Shown: positions 1 through 4,703 of the stretch, piece by piece | Layout: every line of letters starts with the position of its first letter | Numbering within the stretch: the stretch's first letter is position 1 | NCBI GenBank assembly: GCA_020249025.1 | Contig: JADCGM010000047.1 | Span: 1 to 9,079, forward strand | DNA length: 9,079 nucleotides | Direction: 5' to 3' | From: Alphaproteobacteria bacterium | GTDB lineage: Bacteria > Pseudomonadota > Alphaproteobacteria > Sphingomonadales > Sphingomonadaceae | Program-made: the position numbers and the translations under genes | The notes under the pieces: model-generated | Database searches by the model: none | Seen by the model: only the letters and a program-made list of their open reading frames with translations | Told to the model about the DNA's origin: nothing

Positions 1-826
1 CAAGCGCGCCGCGCAGCTTCGCGCCAGCCCGGTCCGCGAGTGCGCCCGCCGCCTCGCCCTCGAGAACATAGGCCTCCTCGGCCAGCCCCTCGCGCGCCAC
101 CGCGGACAGCGCGTCGGCGGCGGCCGCGAAGGAGGGCAGCGCGAACGACAGATAGCCCGCGGCGGCCGGGGTGCGGATCAGCCGCAGCGTCGCCTCGGTC
201 TTGATCCCGAACGCGCCGCCGTCATGCAGGAACAGCCCGGTCAGATCGGGGCCGAAGCCGCGCCACACCGGCTTCGACGGGCGCTTGAGCATGGCCTGCC
301 CGGTGCGCAGCAGCGTGCCGTCGGCGAGCGCCAACTCGAGCCCGAGCGCGATGTCCGCCGCCCCGCCGTAGCGCGCCGAGCCGAGAAACAGCGCCCCGTG
401 GCTGAGCCCGCCGCCGATCGTCGCGCCGGCCCCGGAAAAGGTGCCGAAAAAGGGCAGCCGCAGACCCCTCGGGCGCAGCGCCTCGTAAAGCGCCTTCCAC
501 GTCACCCCGGCCTGCGCGGTGACGGTCAGATCCTCCTCGGCGATGGTGAGGATGCGGTCGAGCGCCGTCGTGTCGATGGTGATGCAGCGGTCGTGCGGCG
601 GCGCATAGCCGCCGGTGTAGCTGAGTCCGCCGCCGCGCGGCAGCACCGCATAGCCGCGCGAGGTGGCGGCGTGGACGGCGCGGGCCAGAGCGTCCGCCGA
701 CGCCGGCCGCACGACGGCGAGCGGGCGATGCCCGGTCAGGTGAACGTCGCTGGCGGCGAGCGCGAGGGCAGCATCGTCGGTGCGGACGGCGTCCGCGCCG
801 GCGCATTGGCGCAGCGCCGCCAGCAT
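1..826 (-). CDS. FAD-binding oxidoreductase (FAD_binding_4 / PCMH type), C-terminal end missing
   Basis: Flavin-dependent oxidase or dehydrogenase of the GlcD / D-lactate dehydrogenase / VAO superfamily; substrate unknown. About 275 residues are in the window and the C-terminal substrate-binding part lies beyond the left edge. Visible landmarks are the pyrophosphate loop LPRGGGLSYTGGY (residues about 62-74), a second FAD-contact stretch GAGATIGGGLSHG (about 132-144) followed by GSARYGGAADI, and HDGGAFGIKTEATLRL (about 201-216), the family's usual 'GxxGxxGIxTxATLRL' element. No signal peptide is seen, so it is probably cytoplasmic or bound to the inner face of the membrane. It is the last gene of the five-gene operon visible here and follows the membrane-protein gene almost without a gap. 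The start is uncertain: the ATG used here gives MLAALRQ. An in-frame GTG at 854-856 would add ten residues and overlap the upstream gene by 16 bases. Neither has a good Shine-Dalgarno sequence. Family assignment is firm; the reaction is not known. Confidence 0.85.
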   Translation of the reverse strand, partial: MLAALRQCAGADAVRTDDAALALAASDVHLTGHRPLAVVRPASADALARAVHAATSRGYAVLPRGGGLSYTGGYAPPHDRCITIDTTALDRILTIAEEDLTVTAQAGVTWKALYEALRPRGLRLPFFGTFSGAGATIGGGLSHGALFLGSARYGGAADIALGLELALADGTLLRTGQAMLKRPSKPVWRGFGPDLTGLFLHDGGAFGIKTEATLRLIRTPAAAGYLSFALPSFAAAADALSAVAREGLAEEAYVLEGEAAGALADRAGAKLRGAL

Positions 827-840
827 CGCGTCGGCGTCGC

Positions 841-1503
841 TCAGGCCGGCTTCCACAGGCTCAGCGCGACGATGACGGCGATGAACAGCCACAGCACGAC
901 CAGCACGCTGGTCGCCGCCACATAGGTGCGCCGGATGATCGCATTGGTTTCAGGCGTCACGCCATCGCGCCGCATGATCGCCCAGGTACGGAAGTGCGCG
1001 ATGAGCGCGAAGCGGATGCCGACGCCGCTCGCCATCACCCCGGCGAAGGCGGCCAGCTTCCAGCGCAGCCACAGCGGCATGGGCCAGGCCCCGCCGACGA
1101 GACCGATCGCCAGCGCAAGGAGCAGCGCCATCAGCACATAGCGCGACGCCCTGTCGATCGCGGCCAGCCGCTGGCCCGCGGCGGAATGCCGGAGCCGGTG
1201 CACCCCCTCGACATAGAGCAGCCAGAGCGCGCCCACGACGAGCGCGCCGGTCGCGACCGTGCGGCCGCCCGGCACATAGCCATAGGAGGCCGCGAGCGCC
1301 GTCCCCAGCGCCGCCTGCAGCACCAGCGCATAACGGACATGCTGATCGACATGCATGACATGCTCCATCAGCCGGTCCCGCTCGGCGAAGGGCATGGCGT
1401 CGGCGTAGGAGACGTAACGGTAGGTCGAATTGATCACGAGCTCGGAGCCGAGCCAGTAACCGAGAACGGCGATATGGGCGGCGAGCAGTGCCTGCTCAAA
1501 CAT
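841..1503 (-). CDS. Six-helix integral membrane protein, CopD/HemJ-like
   Basis: A 220-residue membrane protein of unknown function. Hydrophobic segments lie at about residues 4-24, 56-76, 82-100, 120-140, 147-168 and 194-216, predicting six transmembrane helices. The first helix, with AAHIAVLGYWLGSEL and His10, resembles the start of CopD- and HemJ-type (UPF0093) proteins, which share a conserved His in helix 1 followed by a W/G-rich turn. A His-rich stretch MEHVMHVDQH (His48, His51, His55) precedes helix 2, and further histidines are His102, His106 and His170. These could bind haem or metal, but that is inference; the resemblance is at motif level only. The ATG overlaps the end of the upstream gene by 8 bases (ATGTTTGA), suggesting translational coupling. 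The downstream FAD oxidase follows almost immediately. A role as membrane electron acceptor or anchor for that flavoenzyme is possible but unproven. Confidence 0.85.
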   Translation of the reverse strand: MFEQALLAAHIAVLGYWLGSELVINSTYRYVSYADAMPFAERDRLMEHVMHVDQHVRYALVLQAALGTALAASYGYVPGGRTVATGALVVGALWLLYVEGVHRLRHSAAGQRLAAIDRASRYVLMALLLALAIGLVGGAWPMPLWLRWKLAAFAGVMASGVGIRFALIAHFRTWAIMRRDGVTPETNAIIRRTYVAATSVLVVLWLFIAVIVALSLWKPA

Positions 1504-2227
1504 GGCCCGCCTCGCGGCGCGCGATCTGGCTCAGTTCATAGGCGGTCTGCATGTAGCCCCCGACGCGCGCCTTCAGCAGCACATAGTCGCCGTCCGCCGT
1601 CACCCACAAGTCGTAGGGCGGGTGCGCCAGCGGCAGCCCGGGCACGTCGACCATCCGGAAATGCAGCGCCTCGAAGTTTCCCGGCGCCACCGTCAGCGGC
1701 TCGCGCCCGACATATTCGATGGCGAGATCGACCGCGAACAGCATGGGGCCGGTCGCCCCGCGATGATCGGGCGACGACAGCAGCAGGCCGCGCGTCGTCT
1801 GCACGCCCGGCCCCGCCGACAGATCGTAAAGCGACAGCAGGAAGCCATCGTTGACCATGGCGTGATTGCCGAACGCCTTCAGCGGCTCGCGCAGGCGCAT
1901 CTTCTGCGAGACGCGGCCCTCGATGGCGGTGTCGGCCTCGCATTCGGCGAGGTCGTCGGCAAAGCAGAACCAGCCCGCGCCGCGCGGCTGGCCGCCGACC
2001 GCGATGCGCACGAAGCAGTCGGTCGGCCGGCGGTCGGGGCCGATGCGCAGGTTGACGTCGCGGACGACGGCCGGCGCATCGTCGATCTCGCCATGCGCCG
2101 CGATGGTGCGCGAGCCGTCGGCATAGACGTCGATGCGAAAGGCCTCGCGGCCGCGCTCGGCCCCGGCGCGCTCGGGCGCGGTGCTGGTGTAGCGGATCCG
2201 CCCCTCGATCGATCGGACGACGGTCAT
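1496..2227 (-). CDS. Conserved hypothetical protein, beta-rich, no known function
   Basis: A 243-residue protein I cannot assign with confidence. It has no signal peptide, membrane segment or obvious catalytic motif. The sequence alternates short hydrophobic and polar stretches (for example FRIDVYADGSRTIAAHGEI at 30-48), which suggests an antiparallel beta structure. The C-terminal part (YDLWVTADGDYVLLKARV at about 205-222) loosely recalls DUF3108-type lipoprotein folds, where a sugar- or lipid-like ligand sits in a half-barrel. That likeness is weak and from memory. The ATG sits in an ATGA overlap with the VOC gene upstream, with GGGAGA six bases before it, so the start is well supported. 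Its stop overlaps the membrane-protein gene by 8 bases. The tight linkage says it works with the VOC protein, the membrane protein and the FAD oxidase. A ligand-binding or enzymatic role on the operon's substrate is the most that can be inferred. Confidence 0.8.
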   Translation of the reverse strand: MTVVRSIEGRIRYTSTAPERAGAERGREAFRIDVYADGSRTIAAHGEIDDAPAVVRDVNLRIGPDRRPTDCFVRIAVGGQPRGAGWFCFADDLAECEADTAIEGRVSQKMRLREPLKAFGNHAMVNDGFLLSLYDLSAGPGVQTTRGLLLSSPDHRGATGPMLFAVDLAIEYVGREPLTVAPGNFEALHFRMVDVPGLPLAHPPYDLWVTADGDYVLLKARVGGYMQTAYELSQIARREAGHV

Positions 2228-2715
2228 GCGGCGTCTCCCTCGGGCAAGGGATCGATCTGCATGAGGCTGACGAGGATGCCATCGGGATCGAAGACGATGG
2301 TTTCCCGGTAGAGGCCGGCGGGCGAGCGCGCGCTCGCCTGCCGCTTGGGGTAGCGCAGCGGCGGGGTGAGCGTGCGGACGCCGGCTGCGGCGAGGCGCGC
2401 GGCGACCGCATCGAACTCGGTCGTCGCCAGCACCACCGCGGTCTGCCCGTGCGCGGGCGGGCCCTCAGGGATCGGCAGCGCCGCCATCGGCGTCCCGCTG
2501 ATCTCGAAGAGGCCGATGCTGGCGTGCGCCTCGGCCGAGGGCGCCAGTAGCGCGATGCGCATCCGGCACGGCGGCAGCTGCAGCAGCCCCCCGGCAGCCG
2601 GCCCCTCGATGGTTTTCTCCTCGACCGGCACGAGCCCGAGGATGTCGCGATAGAAGGCCAGCGACGCATCGAGATCGCGGCAGAAAACGGTCACTCGTTC
2701 GAAAGCGAGGCTCAT
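2224..2715 (-). CDS. VOC superfamily protein (glyoxalase/bleomycin-resistance/dioxygenase fold)
   Basis: A 163-residue protein with two beta-alpha-beta-beta-beta modules. The first opens with FERVTVFCRDLDASLAFYRDILGL-type sequence (residues 5-28, the classic VOC start, with the D-x-x-x-S-x-x-F-Y pattern). The second begins near TAVVLATTEFDAVAARLAAAG (92-112) and ends with FDPDGILVSLMQ (142-153), the usual 'DPDGNxxxL' end. Members are usually metal-dependent lyases, isomerases, dioxygenases or binding proteins. Here the canonical ligands are hard to place: the first strand reads V-T-V where a His is common, and the final strand reads SLMQ where 'xLxE' is common. The reaction is therefore open. 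The start ATG has GGAGA about six bases upstream. The stop overlaps the next gene by four bases (ATGA), and a gap of 21 bases separates it from the upstream gene. Confidence 0.9.
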   Translation of the reverse strand: MSLAFERVTVFCRDLDASLAFYRDILGLVPVEEKTIEGPAAGGLLQLPPCRMRIALLAPSAEAHASIGLFEISGTPMAALPIPEGPPAHGQTAVVLATTEFDAVAARLAAAGVRTLTPPLRYPKRQASARSPAGLYRETIVFDPDGILVSLMQIDPLPEGDAA

Positions 2716-2736
2716 CTTGTCTCCGGGGAAAGCCGA

Positions 2737-3264
2737 TCAGGCGATGGGGCTGCGCGGCCGATAGACGAGCAGGCTCGGGTCGTCGTAGGCGGCCCAGTCG
2801 TCGGCGGTCTTCGTCTCGTTGATGATCGTGCGCTGGAACAGCCGGCCGCGCCGGTACCAGTGCCAGGTGCGGTTCTTGGCCCGGCGATCCTCGGCGACGG
2901 TGATCATTTCGTAGTAGCGGAAATCGGGTTCCGAGACGCGGGTCCAGCCGACCATGATCGTGCGCTCGGTCGGGTCGAGCGACAGGCTCGCGGTCCAGCC
3001 GTCGATAAGGTCGTTGGAAATCCACACCCGGTCGCCGCGGAAGATGCCGTCGAAGTAGCGGACCTCGCGGGTGCCGTCGGCCCAGGTGTAGATATTCGAC
3101 TGGCTCAGCCGGGCGACGCCATCCGGTCCGTCCTCCAGCCGGCAGACGAGGCGCGAGGCGTGGCGGTCGATCTCCCGTCCCTCGGCATCGAGGTGGATAT
3201 ATTCGCCGTCCCAAACACCCGCCTGGTCGGCGACGATCGGCATACGGTCGCGGATGCATCCCAT
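2737..3264 (-). CDS. Small calycin/lipocalin-like hypothetical protein, first gene of the operon
   Basis: A 175-residue protein without signal peptide or membrane helix. It begins its conserved part with GVWDGEYIHLDAEGREIDRH (residues 16-35) and continues through several strand-like stretches rich in aromatic residues (YTWADGTREVRYFDG, VWISNDLIDGW, TWHWYRRGRLFQRTIINE). A 'G-x-W-x-G' start followed by successive beta strands is typical of calycin/lipocalin-like barrels, and the pattern reminds me of DUF3598-type proteins. This is inference without a search. Such proteins bind or modify small hydrophobic compounds. The start at 3264 is supported by a strong Shine-Dalgarno (GGAGGGA) six bases upstream; a second ATG seven codons later lacks one. 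It is the promoter-proximal gene of the five-gene minus-strand operon, facing a divergent LysR regulator that probably controls it. Confidence 0.8.
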   Translation of the reverse strand: MGCIRDRMPIVADQAGVWDGEYIHLDAEGREIDRHASRLVCRLEDGPDGVARLSQSNIYTWADGTREVRYFDGIFRGDRVWISNDLIDGWTASLSLDPTERTIMVGWTRVSEPDFRYYEMITVAEDRRAKNRTWHWYRRGRLFQRTIINETKTADDWAAYDDPSLLVYRPRSPIA

Positions 3265-3362
3265 GGCACGTCCCTCCGATCCGGATGCTGGCCGAGCCGT
3301 GATGCGCCGTCGCCCAACTTTTTGTCTTTTTCCCCAACCATGCGTCGGCCATGCTCCGGCGC
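3265..3362. promoter_or_regulatory. Divergent promoter/operator region between the LysR gene and the five-gene operon
   Basis: This short region separates two divergent start codons and must hold both promoters and the LysR-type operator, as is usual for this family. Visible elements are an AT-rich, pyrimidine-strand tract (3316-3337, two runs of five T on the plus strand), which stands out in this GC-rich DNA, and two copies of CCCAAC (3313-3318 and 3333-3338) starting exactly 20 bases apart around that tract. There is also an 8-base palindrome ATCCGGAT (3279-3286) and a 7-bp inverted repeat reaching into the regulator's start. I could not identify convincing -35/-10 boxes for either direction. 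Assignment as regulatory rests on gene layout; the individual elements are unproven. Confidence 0.6.
3271..3277 (-). promoter_or_regulatory. Ribosome binding site of the operon's first gene
   Basis: On the minus strand this reads GGAGGGA, six bases before the ATG at 3264. It decides for that ATG over the in-frame ATG at 3243, which has no comparable sequence. Confidence 0.75.
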
Positions 3363-3366
3363 ATGG
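3338..3366. repeat. Inverted repeat CCATGCG-N15-CGCATGG at the start of the LysR gene
   Basis: CCATGCG at 3338-3344 is matched exactly by its reverse complement CGCATGG at 3360-3366, separated by 15 bases. The right arm contains the proposed LysR start codon. Its centre-to-centre size fits a dimeric regulator site, so it may be an autoregulatory operator. A chance 7-bp repeat cannot be excluded in such GC-rich DNA. Confidence 0.35.
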
Positions 3367-4265
3367 AGTCGCGATACGTCCGTCATTTCGTCGCCGCCTG
3401 CGATCACGGCACCTTCGCCGCCGCGGCCGCCGCGCTCGGGCTCACCCAGCAGGCGGTGAGCAAGAGCATCCTGCGGCTCGAATCGACGCTCGGCGTCCGG
3501 CTATTCGAGCGCGACGGCCGTCGCCTGCGCCCTACCGCCTATGCCGAGCTGTTCCTGCCGCATGCCCGCGCCATCGCCGCCGAGACCGACCGCTTCCGCA
3601 CCGGGCTCGACGACATGCTGGGCGGACGCAGCGGCACCCTTCGCATCGGCGTCGGGCCGAGCGCTGCGGTCGACCTCGTGTCGGAGGCGGTCGCCCGGCT
3701 GCTCGACCGCCATCCCGGGGTCCGGGTGAAGGTCGAGGCCGGGCTGTTCGACGACATGAGCGACGCGCTCGTTCTCGGCCGTCTCGATCTGTTCGTCGCC
3801 ATCCGCCAGATCGACCGGCCGGCGCCGCTGCTGAGCCAGCACCCGCTGCGCGACATCCGCTACATCGTCGTCGCCGGCCCCGGCCACCCGCTCGCCCAGC
3901 GCGGCGACGCGACGCTTGCCGATCTTGCCGCAGCCGACTGGATCTCGGGCACCGCGCTCGGCGACATCGACGCCCGCATCGCGGCGGCGTTCGACGCGGC
4001 CGGGCTGCCGCGCCCGCCGGCCACAATCGAGACGACGTCGGTGCTGTTCGCACTGTCGCTGCTGACCGCCGGCCGCCACGTCATGGTGCTTCCGGAAACG
4101 CTCGCCGCCGACGGCATCGCCGCCGGCCGCCTCGCACCCATCCGGGTCACCGACGCCCCGCCATGGACCCGCTCGCTCGTCGTCGTGCTCCGCCGCCGCG
4201 CCGCCCGCGTGCCCGTCATCTCGGAGTTCGTCGCGATCCTCGGGGCCGGGGAGAACCGGCTGTGA
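3363..4265 (+). CDS. LysR-type transcriptional regulator
   Basis: A DNA-binding regulator of 300 residues, the normal size for this family. The N-terminal winged helix-turn-helix is clear: the FVAACDHGTFAAAAAALGLT stretch (about residues 9-28), QQAVSKSILRLESTLGVRLF (29-48), then ERDGRRLRPT. The rest (from about SGTLRIGVGP, residue 90) is the two-lobed periplasmic-binding-protein-like effector domain that senses a small molecule. I chose the ATG at 3363 because MESRYVRHF lines up residue for residue with the common family start (M-E-x-R-x-x-R-x-F). An ATG at 3351 would add MLRR. Neither has a clear Shine-Dalgarno. It is transcribed divergently from the five-gene operon across under 100 bases, the standard layout for a LysR protein controlling its neighbour, probably with autorepression. 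The effector is unknown. Confidence 0.93.
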   Translation: MESRYVRHFVAACDHGTFAAAAAALGLTQQAVSKSILRLESTLGVRLFERDGRRLRPTAYAELFLPHARAIAAETDRFRTGLDDMLGGRSGTLRIGVGPSAAVDLVSEAVARLLDRHPGVRVKVEAGLFDDMSDALVLGRLDLFVAIRQIDRPAPLLSQHPLRDIRYIVVAGPGHPLAQRGDATLADLAAADWISGTALGDIDARIAAAFDAAGLPRPPATIETTSVLFALSLLTAGRHVMVLPETLAADGIAAGRLAPIRVTDAPPWTRSLVVVLRRRAARVPVISEFVAILGAGENRL

Positions 4266-4285
4266 CGGCCCAGACCCCCGCAGCA

Positions 4286-4302
4286 GGCGGCGCGTCGCCG
4301 CC
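4286..4302 (+). terminator. Possible terminator hairpin after the LysR gene
   Basis: GGCGGCG and CGCCGCC form a perfect 7-bp stem with a 3-base loop about 20 bases after the regulator's stop. No T-run follows, so intrinsic termination is doubtful; a Rho-dependent or purely incidental role is possible. Confidence 0.3.
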
Positions 4303-4365
4303 TTCGCATCCCGCCGTCGCGGCGCTATCGTCGCGCGCCGGCCGCGTGTGGCCGCGGGGGAACCG

Positions 4366-4620
4366 ATGATCGAACTGCTGATCAATGCGCTCGATGTCGC
4401 CATCATCGTCACCTCGGCGGTGGCGGCTTGGCTGTGGCTGAAGGCGAGCCAGGGGTCGGTGCGGCGCGTCAGCTACCATGAGGAGCTCGACGCCAAGGAT
4501 CTCAACCGGCTAGTGGTGGCGCTCAACCGCAGCCTGCTGCTCAACCGCCGCGCAGCGCTTGCGACCGCGCTGGTGACGGTCGAGGCTGCGATCCGGGCCG
4601 CCATCGACTTCCTGTTCTGA
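4366..4620 (+). CDS. Small hydrophobic protein of unknown function (84 residues)
   Basis: A short protein I do not recognise. An N-terminal hydrophobic segment (IELLINALDVAIIVTSAVAAW-like, residues about 2-23) predicts one transmembrane helix. A polar middle follows (SVRRVSYHEELDAKDLNRL, about 31-49), then a second hydrophobic or amphipathic helix at the C-terminus (about 63-84, ending IDFLF). The start is taken at the ATG because GGGGGAA lies just before it; a GTG 18 bases upstream in frame would add MAAGEP and would bury that site. The even codon use and the well-formed RBS argue that it is real. It lies 100 bases after the regulator and 83 bases before the beta-oxidation gene, with no overlap to either, so no partner can be deduced. 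It is most likely an inner-membrane protein. Confidence 0.7.
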   Translation: MIELLINALDVAIIVTSAVAAWLWLKASQGSVRRVSYHEELDAKDLNRLVVALNRSLLLNRRAALATALVTVEAAIRAAIDFLF

Positions 4621-4690
4621 CCCGGCGCTTTCGGCAGGGCTTCCCCCCCTCCCCGCTTGGTGTATCGCTCGTCGGCAAAGCAGCCATTCC

Positions 4691-4698
4691 GGGGAGAG
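4691..4698 (+). promoter_or_regulatory. Ribosome binding site of the beta-oxidation gene
   Basis: GGGGAGAG lies five bases before the ATG at 4704 and fixes that start. The preceding 70 bases hold a C/T-rich run (around 4643-4656) but no promoter I can identify. Confidence 0.65.
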
Positions 4699-4703
4699 CG
4701 ACC

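Noticed and set aside
222..925. Open frames on both strands over the FAD oxidase (222-806 minus, 224-925 plus)
   Set aside because: They are out of frame with the FAD_binding_4 protein, whose frame carries LPRGGGLSYTGG and the other signatures. The alternative translations are Arg/Ala-rich without motifs.
1536..2669. 377-codon minus-strand frame across the VOC and unknown-protein genes, and the plus-strand frame 1502-2311
   Set aside because: The VOC frame is unmistakable and its ATGA overlap, RBS and downstream coupling support the 243-residue frame; the rivals are Arg-rich shadows.
4339..4354. Small hairpin (CGGCC-N6-GGCCG) upstream of the small protein
   Set aside because: A 5-bp GC stem is expected by chance in DNA of this composition and nothing else supports a regulatory role.
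4348..4365. GTG at 4348 as start of the small protein
   Set aside because: The ATG at 4366 has the GGGGGAA site directly upstream, which the GTG start would place inside the coding region.
3254..4412. Long frames overlapping the LysR gene (3254-4369 plus, 3501-4412 minus)
   Set aside because: The LysR helix-turn-helix and effector domain identify the true frame.
4643..4656. C/T-rich run before the beta-oxidation gene
   Set aside because: It is a short pyrimidine tract with no stem or promoter pattern; I could not link it to a function.
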